From Chrysomallon squamiferum (lineage: Eukaryota > Mollusca > Gastropoda > Neomphalida > Peltospiridae), in the NCBI GenBank assembly GCA_012295275.1, contig CM022665.1, positions 24,827,946 to 24,891,945 on the forward strand: 64,000 nucleotides of DNA. The letters run 5' to 3'. The notes under the pieces were generated by a model. It saw only the letters and a list, made by a program, of their open reading frames with translations, did not search any database and was not told where the DNA came from. Made by a program: the position numbers and the translations under genes. Below, piece by piece: positions 14,221 through 30,364 of the stretch (the first letter of the stretch is position 1; the number at the start of each line of letters is the position of its first letter).

Positions 14221-14385
14221 ATAGTAGTAGTAGTAACAGTAGTAGTGGTAGAATTATTATCGTTATTATAAGTGATAGTAGTAGTAGTAGTAGTAGTAAT
14301 AGAATTGGTAGTACAAGCAGATAAGTAATAACAGTAGTGGTGGTAGTGATAGTAGTAGTGGTAGTAGTGGTTGTAGAAATTATAG
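14164..14385. repeat. (AGT)n trinucleotide array
   Basis: A run of perfect AGT around 14180-14220 grades into an imperfect array. Confidence 0.9.
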
Positions 14386-15524
14386 CGACTGTTAGATATT
14401 TTCAAAAACCATCTCCACCCATACAATGTGTTTATCACCTAAAATATTCGAAAAAGAGGTTAAACGTAATTGTAACGTGGGTTAAAAGCTCTTCTTGTAT
14501 TTATGTATTTATCAGAAATTTTCACAAGACAGACAAATAAGCACCTGATAATTACAACGGCTTACACTAATTTAGAATGTGCGTCTAAATTATATCTTAA
14601 TATAGCACTAAACCTTACAAGATGAGTGTTCCATGTGCTCCCAAGGATAGGAAGCAATTAATGATAATATTGATAACCCCACTGTAGTTAGTCAACGGAA
14701 CTGACGTATGAAAGAAAAACAAAACAACACAACAACAACAACAGCAGCAGCAGCAGCAGCAGCAACAACAACAACAACAACAACATCAAGAGAATAATTA
14801 AAAAAAAACATATTATAGTAATTAGCACTCATAATGGAGATTAGAGCGATATTCAAAGGGAACTTAACATAGTTTTATCATCTCTACGTAATTATTGCTT
14901 GAAGAACGTTAGTGTCGGGGTTAAGCAAATCAATCAGGTTTATTAGCATACAAATAATTAATTAATTTTTATTTACTGATATGTTTTTTCACGTACTTCG
15001 TCAAATATAATTAGTAACTATGATTTAAAAAAAAATTGTACCATTTATCTTGAAAGACGAAGCGTACTTCGCCGGAAGTTCTGTTCTGTTTTTTTTTTTT
15101 TTTTACTTTTTTAAAAAGCCTTGCAATCTTTGCGGAAATACAGGATAAGATAAGCAGTGATATAGTAGTGACCTGAACATATAAAAATGTTTCTACGAAT
15201 TATACTCATCATTTACCACAGCTAATATAAATTTAATATAGTCTAAGTGAATGTGTGTAATATGTATGTGACTGTACGTAATTAAGTAGACATATGAAAG
15301 GAGGGCCCGAAGCAGTATTTAATGTATGTGGAACTGCACTTACGTAACAACTGAATAAAGATAATATGTAGGTTCAGCGTCATTTGTAAATAAATGAAAA
15401 TGTGCCTGTTTGTGTATATGAAAATGTTAAGTTTAAATTTTTAATTGTTTAATTATAAGTCTAACAAAGACACTGCATTGTAGTGTGATCTGTCCGCATA
15501 GACTTATGCACATTATACACGTAA

Positions 15525-15890
15525 ATGTTTATACACATATATACACATACACACACAAACACACGCACATATTTATACACGCATACAGATACAAAGATAC
15601 ACAGATACATAAACATACATGTATACATATACAAACTCGCACACATTCATACACGCATACACATACACAGATACACAGTTACACACAATTACATACACAT
15701 ACACAAACTCGCACACATATTCATACATGCATACACATACATAGATACACAGATACACACAATTACATACAGATACACACAATTACATACACATACACAA
15801 ACTCGCACACATATTCATACACACATACACACACAGACATACATACACACACAGATACACATACACACACCTACATGCATCCACAAACAC
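15525..15890. repeat. CACATA-rich minisatellite-like array
   Basis: About 365 bp of ACACATACACAGATACA-type sequence. It contains longer internal duplications: the phrase CAAACTCGCACACATATTCATAC recurs at about 15700 and 15797, with a variant near 15633. This is therefore a higher-order repeat rather than a simple dinucleotide run. Confidence 0.8.
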
Positions 15891-16829
15891 AAAAACCCTA
15901 ATAATACATTCTGGCTTAGAAATATAAATTTAAAATCACTAAGAAAAGCAAAATTTGTTTTACGTTTGACAAACTGGTTTTAGGCTTTAATATGTATTAG
16001 TATCACTCCTGTGCATGGCGTGTATGAAATATCAGAATCAAACATGCTGCTAATAGAACGAGATTCCTATCGAATATCATGACATTACATACCTCAAATT
16101 ACTTACGTTCTGAACGTAGTAAATAACACGATACAGTATTACGATTGTTATTATAAAAGATTATTTCTTTTTAATTATTTGGCAAGACTGAAATAAAATC
16201 CGTGCAACATTATATGTTGTTATTCTAAACTAGCGCGTTAAATCTTGTTGTCAAATTAAGAACTAGTATAAAAAAACAGTGATTCTAAACAACACGTCTG
16301 AATGTGCAACGTATAGAAAGTAATTACAATCTGCGATTTCTTTATTCCACACCTACACTGTTAGATGGTTGCAAGAAGAATGAAAAATAACAAAACTATT
16401 TTGTTATTAACATCTTTTAAAATAAATAAATAAATAAATAATAAAATAAAAGTTGTATATTTTTATTTTCACATGGCCTTTTTTTTTTTAAATTGTATTT
16501 AGCGCACTGGAATGATACTAGTATTAACGTAATTTAAGTCATTATTAACTTACAACTAGTGTCAGTTATTTCTGTTGTTGTTCCTAATACTGTTATTTGT
16601 ATTATCATTTCGTTTCTTTCTTTCTTTATTATTTAATAAGACGTCATTAACAGACATACACGCACGCACGCACACACACATAATGAATGTATGTGTGTCT
16701 TACTTTTTCTTTAATATACCATTGACATTGCCAATTTTTCACTATTACCATTACTACCAATACCGTTTCTATTGCTACTGTTGCTACCATTATAGTAGCT
16801 ACTACTACTTCTGTTGTTCTTTTTGTTTT

Positions 16830-16969
16830 TGTTATTATGATAATAATAATAATAATTATTATTATTATCATTATCATTATGATTATTATTATTATTATTA
16901 TTATCATTATTATTATTATTATTACGATAATTTAATCTTTTTCTAATATTATACATTATCACTACCACA

Positions 16970-17009
<40 letters not shown>

Positions 17010-17012
17010 ATG
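16830..17012. repeat. (ATT)n and (ACT)n arrays
   Basis: An imperfect ATT/ATC trinucleotide run (to about 16930) is followed by about 45 bp of ACT repeat (about 16966-17010). Confidence 0.9.
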
Positions 17013-20000
17013 CTGCTGCTGTACTACTTTACTTCTGTTTTAGCTATCACTACTACTACTACGCCATTACTTCTTTTACTACTACTACTACTAAAGCCTA
17101 AATAACTCTGGCACTTTTCCATCAACAGCAAAATAATGTTAGAATAACAAAACGAATACGTTAAAAGTAGGGTACTAAAAATGTCTTATTGTTTTCTTAA
17201 CTCGTAGATATGGAAAATTTCTCTACCCGTCATCACATGGAATTAGCATTCTGCAGCACAGTAACACAAACCGTGTCTCAAATCACGGAGGTATATAGCA
17301 TCACGGTATGATCCTATTCGAGTTTTAGAATAAAACGTTTTCGAAATTGGGTGTATATCTGCTGATTTACGAGCTGCGCGTTGAACGACACATGGTCAGT
17401 ACGTCAGTTTTATTGCAACAGGCGGCCCCCCCCCCCATGATTCCTGTAAAGTCTACGGAATAAAAATGCAATTAATGTCAGAAGAATACTCTTTTCAGTT
17501 CATAAAAAAAAAGAAAACTTCGTGGATTCATGTTTAAACATTTTGACGGAACGACTGCCGACATATGTTGTGGCGTTGTAATTTGGTGTCAAAACAGCCT
17601 TCCAAAGTGTTAGGCTAAGGAATCGCAAAACCATATTTTTTTTGTTTTTTGTTTTTTAAATTTGATGAGGAGGCTGTGAGAGTGTGTGGTCGAACTGCAT
17701 ATAAAATCTTTCTGGAAAAACTGTTTTGTTTGCCGAGTTGAATTCTGAGCAGCACGTTGATGTTATTAATTAATATTTTATATATATATATTTTTTTTTA
17801 AATATAATTTTAAGAGGTGTTAATAGATATATTTTTTAATGTTTAAAGAATACAAAATAATTAGTATTGATTAGGTTTTATAAAATAACAAGATATACTC
17901 GCGTCATCGAATTTATATCTCGCAGTAATTTCAAAGTATTATTAACAACACATGTGGCATTTGTTTGGTGCAAGTGACACCGTCTCGACAGACACCATAA
18001 CGCTACCAATTATCCCTTTCATGTTTGTACTCAGCAATAATCATCCAGAACCATTTGGAACATTATAACAAAATTAATAATAAAATATAACTTTATTACA
18101 TAAAACAGTTCTTACAAGAGTAAACCTTCGCACGAAAAACTACTCTAACACCTAGCGAAAACTCTGCGTCTGTCGGAGAAGATAAAACTAAAACGAAAAA
18201 GAGTCCACTACGTTTAAGATTAAGCGGTTCAGCTTGGGTTTTTAGCCTTCATGTTTTCAATGCTAAGTGGCATAAAGAGGCACCTGCACAGAGTGGCTTA
18301 TCAGTATGTAGTTTTAATTCTATTTGCACTCTGAAGACGATCATTCATAAGATACAGATATCACAATAGGTTTCTGGAAGTTTCCCAGACTCTTGCTGGC
18401 GCGGTGCCAGTGTGTTCCTGCTAACCATTGGGTAGAGCTTAGCGTTATCTAAGTTTAGTTCCTCCGCGACTTTGCGAACATACAGTTTCTAAGTCATTGC
18501 ACTTAGCGATTACATTACTTTTTCATTTTAACCAAATTTATCGTATTGATTCAGAGATAAATGTATATATTAATTACAGAACAAAAAAAATAAGAGCAAA
18601 TGTACCGAGTAATAAGACTGTAATGATGATAATGTTACATAGTTTTATATAAACACATAACACACACACGTACCTGTTTACTTCGTGTTCTTTATTTTTC
18701 AGTTAAATGTGCTACTTAATATAATGATGTAAGTATACATGCATTCTTTATGCATTCTTTATGTATGCATGTATTATGTATGTGTGTATGTGTGCATGTG
18801 TGTATGTATTTATGAGTGTATGTTTGTATGCACGCATGTGCGAACGTGTGCTTGTATGTATGTAAGTATGTTGTGTGTGTATGTATGTGTGTATTTTTTT
18901 ATATGTATGTATACGTGTAGGTAAACGTGTATGTATGTATGTATGTATGAATGTATGTGTAGGGATTTGTGAAGTCTATGACTCTCACCTGGTAAGCCAG
19001 TGGCTTGCATGTTGACGTCATCACATTTTCAAAGCATCGCTCGGGTCAGATGTGAAAATGCTGTTGTTGACTGACACTGATGGGCGTCAGTTTTGAATTA
19101 CTTTAGTGCTGAATATTCAACTTTTTATCCGAACCTAAATAAGTCCTGAATTGAATAAAAATATAACAACGTCAGGTGAGTTTCAGTGAACAAATTAATA
19201 CATAACCATCATCAGTCATAGTAAATTTGTGTTTATACATGTTCTGTAGTTTCTAATTGTTGTTGATTTTTTTAATTTTATAAAGATCAAATCCCCAGCA
19301 CTGTGTTTACTGGGCCAGTCCAAGTAGCATGTCGAATGCTATTTTGGGTGGTAAAGAGAAGATATTTCATAATAAATTTGGATCTGGAGATTTTCTTCCC
19401 ACATAAAATTATTTGCGAATAGCTACATAGTATGAAACAACTGATTTTAGCCAAGAACTGACGGGATGCAGTTGTACACAAAAGACGCATGGTTTGATTT
19501 CTACAGTAATTAAAGTGGCTTTTTGACATTTTCTTGTTATTTTGACGTGGTTTTAATATTTAGTTGTTTATTTCATGCAGGACAAGACTTTTTCCTTTAT
19601 CAGTTCATAACTGTCAGGAAAATTTTGATCAGATGTATTCAGAAATTTGAATTAATGACATTTAAACGTAGATTCGGTGACAGTACCTCATTTCATGATC
19701 ACAGTTATTTCTTTTGTTCCAGGGCATTTTCCATTAACGAACTGCACCTTAATTGTGAAATTTTAAAATGCAGATACTTTGGCTTTGGAGGTTGGATTTA
19801 AAAAAAAAAAAAAAAATCTGTTATCATTGTGAAGCTGCCCTCATGCTCTGTTTAGCTTTAAATTTTATACCCGTTTGAAAAACCTATCCAAGTATCTTGT
19901 ACGAGAAAACGATCAGCATCCAGAAAGGACTAAAAAAAAAAAAAAGAAAAGAAAAAAAAAAAAAAAGATTCATTATCGGAATAAAACAAGTTATGAATGG

Positions 20001-20388
20001 CTGTTACAGATGACTTCACAATTAATTACATGCTTCGTTTCGCTAAGCATTTTCCACGCCTTAATATTTATACTAAAGCAAAACATCAATATGATAAGAG
20101 AGAACTGATGGAAGTACACACTCAAAACAATCTCATTGTCTTGTAATTTCTGTCAATAACTTCTTAATTAAATTACCACCACAGCGTGAACCGTGCTCCA
20201 TCACTCCGCCATTGTTTGTACTCATACCTTTTTTTTGAGAGGGCTTTAGTTTTGCGCTTATTCTTGTTATGAAGATAGTATGTGTAGAGAGTTGTCTTTA
20301 AGGTGTTGTTATACCTTTTAGAGCTGGAATTTTGTTATGAAAAAATAAAACAACAAACAAAACAACAACATGAAAAAAAATCAATAAT

Positions 20389-20389
20389 A

Positions 20390-20427
<38 letters not shown>
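20389..20427. repeat. (GAT)n microsatellite
   Basis: About 39 bp of perfect GAT trinucleotide, followed by AAT-type sequence. Confidence 0.95.
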
Positions 20428-20998
20428 AATGATAATAATAATTATAGTAATAATAATAATAATCATAATAATGGAGCAACAACAAACGGTTTTGTTTGAA
20501 GTATGTGATACTTAATGGAATTTTTGTTGTATCAAAAAATAACAGAGAAAAGGAAAAGAAAAGAAAAAAAAAAAAAAAACCCCAGAAAAAACAATAAAGT
20601 AATAAAACAAATAAAGATTTTTTGTTTTTTTTTGGTTTAAACTGTGTAAAAAGCGACAATAATACACCATCCACGCATTAACAGTAACTGCTACGTTTCT
20701 GCTTACAGCCTAAGTCGAAACTTCCAATATTTGCCCCAGATTCGCCGACTGAACCATAATGGCAATAGAAAATTACCTATTAATGCAGTTCAAATCCCTG
20801 CGAGGATTTTCGCGGCTTCGTCTAGGGAGCTTTTCCGTGTAGTGCCATCCAACTGTGTTTGGTAGAAGGCCGCTGTCCCCCGGGCTATGTTATGGCGTTA
20901 GTGCTGGTCGGCGAGCTAAATAGAATTTAATTCTTCATAAGGAGATCAAGATTGGAGAGAGGCTTTTGGGTACAGTTTCCCAGTCATTGCTCTGTGTC

Positions 20999-21003
<5 letters not shown>

Positions 21004-21038
<35 letters not shown>
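21004..21038. repeat. poly-A tract
   Basis: About 35 consecutive A residues. Confidence 0.95.
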
Positions 21039-21040
<2 letters not shown>

Positions 21041-23115
21041 AAAGAAAAAAGGGGAGAAAAAGAATCCAATAATGTTTATAATTAAAATGTTCAAATGACA
21101 GTCAGTATACGCCAGTTCAGCGAGTTCGTATCTTTAAAGTGGGTCTTATGGAATAGAAAAAACACACAAAACATTACTGTCTAACCCGCGAATTTGATAA
21201 CCTTTTGTTATGTAGTATATGGAAAACAACAACAACAAACCCAGATGATTTTAATATGGTTCACAGTTTTGGTTAAAGCTTTAAAATTTAAAATTTAAAC
21301 AAAAACAATTATTGTGCGTACGCTGGTTTTTGAGTAAGTAATATTGTTTCAATAATAATAATAATAATAATAACAATAACAATAATAAAAATAATAATAA
21401 CAACAATAATAATAATAATAATAATCATATATATATATTAAAAATAAAATAACGAATAACACACCAGAAATTCTACTTTTAAAACATATACAGTTTACTA
21501 CACTCTCAGCTCACTAATAAACACAAGTTCAAAAATAAACTAAATTTTTTTTTTTTATACGTTCGTCTAAAATCGAGATCGGATATTTTTCCTTGAACTA
21601 AGAACACGAGGGGAAAAAGTGAAATAAATGATATGAATGCTACATTTTGTGAGCACATTTGTGTAAGCCGAATGTAAACATCTTATCAAGTGTTTACCTA
21701 CACAGGAACGTCTCTTTGATTTAATATTTAAACAACACCAACCATGTCGAGTAACGGGAGAGAGAGAGAGAGAGAGAGTCGAGTGTCTGTTTCTCAGGTT
21801 ATCTAGAAAATTCTACTAAGTTCACTGAACTCGAATTTGAAAAATCGTAAGATTAAAAAACGTTGTTTGTTTTGCTGATGTACAGTTTATTCTCTTTTTA
21901 CCCGGAGGAAAACAAGCAAAAGAGGAATGAACTTAATACATTTACTGATAAAATGAATTTTTTTATTTTATTTTATTTTATTTTTTTGAAATATTTTCTT
22001 CAAGTAAGTAGATTCGTATCTCAAGTGTTAATTAATGCAAAATGGTGCAAACTATTTGATCTTCTTCCAGATTATATTATTTTCTTTACATGAAGAGAAC
22101 TATCAAATAGTTTTTAAAGATGTTGTGTATGTAGACCAGTTTAAGAATTACACTATACAGACGAAGACTGAGACGGCGTGTAACATAATGAATATTAACT
22201 GAAAAACCTTAAAGAGTGTTGGTGGTATTTTCCCATGCATGTTTGCTGTCTACAAACAGTCTTTCGAAGACAGTTTTGCCTTGCACAGATTATACAAATT
22301 AGTATAATTTAGTTTATATTTTTTTTAACACAGTATTTTAAACTGACAATTGACGAGTTCGTATATCATTTGGAATCGTGTCATTTAAAACTGCCCTTTA
22401 ACATTGTGAATATTTTCTAACCAGTACTCCGTTTTCCTCTTTTTCTTTTTTCTGTTTTTCTTCTTCTTTTTTTCTTCTTCTTTTTTTTTTTTTTTTTTTA
22501 AATATATATTTTTTTGACTTTGTAAAGCAGTTTTTATTTTTTACAGATAACGTTAAAATAAGCGCACTGCTTTGGATACTTGGAAATGAAACGCACTAAT
22601 CTAACCTGTGTATTGATAAGTACAGTGCAAACCGATTATGACATTTAGTGTATTTTTATGAAGCATATTCGCTCTAGGAGTTTGATTACTGTAAGGTTAT
22701 TAACAGTGGGAATGACGCACACACAGACATTTACACCGAGCAAGCAATGGTGAGGATTCTATCACTTATATACTGGCAATGAATAACGCCAAAGATTGGT
22801 AGGGGGTCTACTGTACAATGTGTATTTTTTTGTGGAGATTTTATTATATTTTCGAGCACACTTGAAAATGTTTAACAATATTAAGTTTTCAGCTTCTCTG
22901 TACGCGAATTCTGTGGTCTGTTTATTGTTCATCCTGTTTCCATTTACTTTTGTTTTGTAATTCTTTTTTTATTTTTTTATTTTTACTTTATGTAAGTGGA
23001 TTGTACTGATATGTGTATGTGTGTGTGTATGTTTAGTGGCATTTGTGTGCGCATTCTTATATTAACACGTGTATGCGTGTGCGTGTTTGCATTGGCATAT
23101 TTAAGAGAGAGCTAG

Positions 23116-23119
<4 letters not shown>

Positions 23120-23204
<85 letters not shown>
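23120..23204. repeat. (AG)n microsatellite
   Basis: 85 bp of perfect GA dinucleotide. Confidence 0.97.
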
Positions 23205-23213
<9 letters not shown>

Positions 23214-24073
23214 GAATGCATTAAATATTCTTCTTTTGGTGAATCTTTTCAATAAGATTCCTTTTCCGTTTAACTCGTATTAATAACACAATCTTAATTC
23301 TACCTCAGATGGGGTATATGTTGTGTAAGAACATTGCTAATTACATTATTCTGTTCCATTCATAATAAATGTGTATAACGATGTTTTGTAGTTCCTACGT
23401 ATCAGTGACGTCATGTCTTTCATGAAACTACAGCACCATATAAACCTATTTCAGGAAAGGAATAATAAAGCTTGATAAGTGATTAACATTTCAAAATGTT
23501 CAGAACATCTTTTTAAAGATCGTCTTAACGCATTCTTCATCCGGGACAGTTATTATAATGACTTTTTTTAAATTATTTTTTATTTTTTTAGAAGTCACTG
23601 TTAAGAAGCGTATACTTTATCCTTAGAACCATTATGAAAAAACCAAAATATATTTCTATATTTATTAAGATATGTAATGGTTGATAAAAATATTTCTTTT
23701 GAAGTATATGCCATGTAAGCAATGACAGAAAGGATTCTATACGTGGAGTTTCTGTTAACGCTTTGTACGCTGTTTGAAAAGGAAGAAAACAACAGTGAGC
23801 TTTGATGATGAAAAAAAGCTAATAGAAAAAATGCGTAATCACGCACGAAGTTTGTTTCTCGTTAATCAATCAAAGACTGCGCTCCTCTATAGTTATAGAT
23901 ATGAATATCGCATACATTGTAATAGATACTGAAATAATTTAAGATATCAGCTCATAATGCCTTTTAACAATCAAGTTAGATGTACGGTTACACTGTAATG
24001 AAGAAATAGCAATAATTAAGCTATGTGTCTTGAATATAACATGAAAAATTAACTTCACACAGACCCACACAGA

Positions 24074-24074
24074 C

Positions 24075-24105
<31 letters not shown>

Positions 24106-24123
24106 CACACACATAGACACACA

Positions 24124-24209
<86 letters not shown>
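24074..24209. repeat. compound (AT)n-(AC)n-(AG)n microsatellite
   Basis: AT (about 24074-24100), AC (about 24101-24140) and AG (24141-24209) runs directly abut. Confidence 0.95.
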
Positions 24210-24213
<4 letters not shown>

Positions 24214-24307
24214 TAAAGTAAGATATTCATTTAATATATCAGTTTAAAAAATAAAAATAATAATTATTATTATGATGGTCATGGTGATTATAATGATAAC
24301 AACAACA

Positions 24308-24308
<1 letters not shown>

Positions 24309-24359
<51 letters not shown>
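24309..24359. repeat. (AAT)n microsatellite
   Basis: About 50 bp of perfect AAT repeat. Confidence 0.95.
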
Positions 24360-24362
<3 letters not shown>

Positions 24363-25488
24363 CAGAAACAGAATAACACAAGCCAGAAAAAAAGTAAAAA
24401 TAAAAATAAAAATCACACCAAAGCAAACCTGCGGAGAAAAAGAAAGACAAACCATAAAATTATAAAGAAAACGAAAGATTAAAATGTAGCCATTTTTTTT
24501 TTTTTTTTTCACAAAGATGCCATATATACAGCTGAATTATCATTTTCCGTCTATTTTTATCTGTTTATTTACTTACATAACATTTTCAGTACTCATTCAT
24601 CCTAGGATTATTACCCTGCCTTATCCTGCTGTACATTTATTTATGACAAACAAATGCAAAACATATATAAAACACTGCAGCTGCTTTTTGCCAACACCAA
24701 TCATATTAAATAAGAAGACGAGCCCACACGTAACTATAAAACACAGGTACGGGTTTCGTATTTCCTATAAATTAATGCAAATGTGTCGTATCCGAAATGC
24801 TAGACGCGTAAATAATGAACTTCAGACAAAAACATATCCCATTAATCTGCTGTTGTTACAAAGGAGATTTTCATTAAATCAACCGCTCCAACTTTCAAAG
24901 ACAAAGTTTCATTAAATGAAGATGTAAGAGGATTGTCGTAGTTAAAACAACAGAAGAAAAAAAAAAAAAAAAAAAAAAAAAGATACGTTATTTGACGACA
25001 GGCGATTGCTAAAAGAGGTTTTTTTTTGTATTTATTTATTTATTCTAGGATTTTTTTTTTTTTTTTTTTGGTTCTTTCTTAAAACCTTCGTGAAGACGAA
25101 GAACATTAGTTGCTATCAATTAACAAGTAATAAGAGAATCAGCTCAGTTTAATCATTAGTTCGCTTGTAGAGTTTTGCGTTTTGAAACATCCTGCAGCAA
25201 CCTGAGGCGTTTAATTGCACATTTAGCTTTATTTACGAGACGGGTATGGCTTGCAAGGACAGACAGCCGTTAAAATATCATCATTAAACTGTTTATTGCA
25301 GACTCTGTGAAAAAAAAAAACCTCAAGGAGCGAAGATATCGGTGTTGTTCGTGTGATTTATGTACTGGGTGATTACAGAGTTAACTACGATTGTTCATAT
25401 ATTTATTTCTTGTCCAGTATCCACTGTTTTTGTTTTTTTTATAATCTCCGAACATTACTGTATCGTATTTACATTATACAAATTTAGT

Positions 25489-25489
<1 letters not shown>

Positions 25490-25537
<48 letters not shown>
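25490..25537. repeat. (AC)n microsatellite
   Basis: About 48 bp of perfect AC repeat. Confidence 0.95.
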
Positions 25538-25541
<4 letters not shown>

Positions 25542-25925
25542 AAACAACGTATGCAGAGACTCATAAACTGTTTATTTTAAAGTATTTATACTTTTAGTAA
25601 TGACTAGTAATATTCTTTTTGTTTTACACGCTCTTTGTTAATTTTTCCTAGCAGATTTGGAAAGGTTTTTATTAAGTCTTCAATCTTTATTAAATGATAA
25701 TTAAAAAAATTAGTTAAAAGAAACATAAAATATATACTAATTAAAATATAGTGTTCTGTAGCCGAAGAAAGATTACTGATCACAATGTATCAAACGCTGT
25801 TTATTACCTACTCAACCCTTATAACGAACTCAGCTTTTTGAAACTTTAGTAATACATATATTATTTTATCAATTAAAATATTATGGAAAAAAATAATAAA
25901 ATGAATTAATAATATTAATAGTAAT

Positions 25926-25956
<31 letters not shown>

Positions 25957-26330
25957 TTGTAAACAATACTTTAAAAATTAAAACGTTGGATGAACTACAA
26001 AAATCAAATGATTTATTTTAGGATTTATCGGCTCGTATTTGATGCCTCGGTATAAAATTTTTATTTGTTTTGTATTTTTAAATTAGTCAAATGTCTGATG
26101 GTGTTTTAAACTGAAATTAAGACAGAGAAAGCAGAATCGTGGATTTTTCAATAATCTTTGCATCGTTATCGTTGACACTTCACATCTTTTTGCGGTACAG
26201 ACGAGCAAGAATTCCAAAGTTCATTTATTTTTTATTTTTTTTTCCCTTTGCGAAATATTATGGAATGGAATGTAAGAAACTGGATATCGGATTTTATATG
26301 CGTAAGTGTGCATGTATTTATTTAGCTGCA

Positions 26331-26590
26331 ACTTCGGTATTTTATTTTAATACAAGTATGTAGTGTATAGATGTCAACTAGGAAGACTGTAGTTCTTTCG
26401 AGTTTAACAAAGATATGATTATCTGCATCCATTTCTGGTTTTGCAATGCTGAGTTTCTCACAGACATTTTCGAACTGACTAAACATCGGCCTTAATTGCG
26501 ACACCACAGCACAGCAGCATGTTAAACCCAGTTTAATAATCGACACTCCGCAGCTGTTGGTCTCTCTCCACACTTTCGCATTAAACTGAT
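26331..26590 (-). other. possible orphan exon or old mobile-element fragment
   Basis: On the minus strand an open frame of about 85 codons has mixed, non-repetitive amino-acid content (for example the phrase LTCCCAVVSQLRPMF), unlike the low-complexity frames around it. It has no in-frame ATG near its 5' end; the first clear entry is after a TTTTGCAAG sequence that could act as a 3' splice site. An internal TCTGTGAGA could act as a donor. I recognise no family. It may equally be chance or a decayed transposon. Confidence 0.2.
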
Positions 26591-26840
26591 CCACTTGCAA
26601 AATAATGTAGTGTGTCAGTGATGGAGGTCACTCGGATCGAACACGATAAGTAACTAGATGGTTGGTCCAAGCGCTTGGGGAAAAGAGTCTCTCATTATAT
26701 TAGATAGCCGAAACCCTTTATCAGAGGTCTTTCAAGATACACAACTAAATTGGCCGAGTTAAAGACCGGGGTGATAAGAAACACTGTATCAGTGGGCTAT
26801 TTACCTGCATGCTAAGATAGAGGTGTTGAAACAACGGGTT

Positions 26841-26905
26841 TTGGAGGCGAGCTGAGACTAGACACGTGGCCCTCTGTTGGCGGTTGTGATTCGAGCACCG
26901 ATACG
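26841..26905 (+). mobile_element. possible tRNA-derived SINE fragment
   Basis: GGTTGTGATTCGAGCACC at 26882-26899 resembles a Pol III B box with its usual tRNA context, and GGCGAGCTGAGA about 35 bp upstream is a weak A-box-like sequence. The resemblance is partial and no clear tail or target duplication is visible. Confidence 0.25.
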
Positions 26906-26986
26906 TAACCCATGTCAGAAACGTACTTGATAACCAGGGCATGTGCGTGCTGCTTTTGAAAAAAAAAAAAGCAAAAAAAAAGCAAT

Positions 26987-27030
26987 ATATTCAGATTTAA
27001 AATCTAATTGTAGATTTTAAATCTGAATAT
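26987..27030. repeat. perfect 20-bp inverted repeat (hairpin)
   Basis: The left arm at 26987-27006 (ATATTCAGATTTAAAATCTA) is exactly the reverse complement of the arm at 27011-27030, with a 4-base loop (ATTG). The mixed base content makes a perfect 20-bp stem unlikely by chance. It could be a palindromic fold-back, a minimal MITE or a structured RNA. Confidence 0.9.
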
Positions 27031-28084
27031 CTTCCTTATTACTACCATAATGAACAGTCTGTTAAAAAAATTGGCATTCGAAGACGATCCTTGTTAACTG
27101 GCACTGCATCCAGTGACATTAACTGATTTTCTGCATTAAATCGAATAACAATATATATATATATATATAAGAATAAAAAAATAAAATAGTAAAATAAAAA
27201 ACAAACATCAAATGTAGTCTCACTGTTGTTATACAGAATATCTGCTACAAAAGTTACAAGTTATTATTGTGATTATCAGATATTGCAAATTTGTTGACAG
27301 AAGAGCCGTTCCTTAGTCTACGATTCATCAACAAGCAGGAGGAAATATTTTTAACCACAAACCTCGGTCCTTTGTTAAAGCACTTATTAAGCACCGACCC
27401 TGCGAAGTATTAGGTATCGGTTCTAACTGAAGAGATACATACCCATCTATACTTGTACATTAAGTAGTTTGAAGCAAGCATTAACATAAGTAAATCAATT
27501 ATATTTTGTTGCTAGATCTATTACTTATGAGGTTACAACATTTTAACCAATCACAGGTATAGCTCTCAAAAATTATTTTAAAAGAAGAAAAAAAGAAGAA
27601 AAAAAAAAATTATGTCCAGCACACGGTAATTCTCATGTGGGCATGGAATAACGCAAGCTTCCATCAACACTTGTTTAAAAATATCAGTCATATTTGGAAA
27701 TAGTCTAATCGTGAAAAGGATTTCTATATCTTGAGCAAATATAATTGCAAATCCGAAAAGAAAATATGTTTGTGGATTCATCCCTCTGTCTTCAAAAATA
27801 TTGAGATTCCCAACAGTATATACAGGTTTTAATCAATACTTCACAGAGAAAACGAAATATAATACATCTGAGACTAAAATAACGATATTAACAGATTTCC
27901 CATGCAAATATTTACACACTGGATATCTTACATAATTAAAGCAATACCCATTCATATTATGGTTTCAAAAGATTACTACTTAGTTACCTTTAGGTTTTTT
28001 TTGTTGTTAATGTAACTTTTATCATTTTTGTTATCCACTGCACATAATTTCTCTTACGTACATGCTAATGTTTATATTTATACT

Positions 28085-30364
<2,280 letters not shown>

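Larger units (their letters stand above)
13000..18000. other. gene-free region rich in CA/TA and trinucleotide repeats
   Basis: The stretch is dominated by ACACATA-type sequence (13400-13830 and 15525-15890), AGT, AAC/AGC (14730-14785) and ATT/ACT arrays. The intervening AT-rich sequence has no recognisable gene, and the longer open frames are translations of these repeats. Confidence 0.6.
18001..23119. other. gene-free AT-rich region
   Basis: Repeats here include TGTA-rich sequence (18760-18960), (GAT)n at 20389-20427, poly-A at 21004-21038, AAT at about 21350-21425 and a T-rich tract at 22440-22500. Moderate-complexity patches (19010-19800 and 20690-20990) contain short open frames on both strands with no recognisable domain, so I call no gene. 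Confidence 0.55.
23205..28084. other. gene-free region with scattered repeats
   Basis: No gene is supportable. Besides the items listed separately there are poly-A/T tracts at about 24958-24981, 25047-25069 and 25930-25957, and a short AT run at about 27151-27169. The patch at 26330-26940 is less repetitive and less AT-rich than its surroundings. Confidence 0.55.

Noticed and set aside
24517-24915. 132-codon ATG-started open frame
   Set aside because: It has no recognisable domain, promoter context or splice pattern. A frame of this length is possible by chance in this much sequence.
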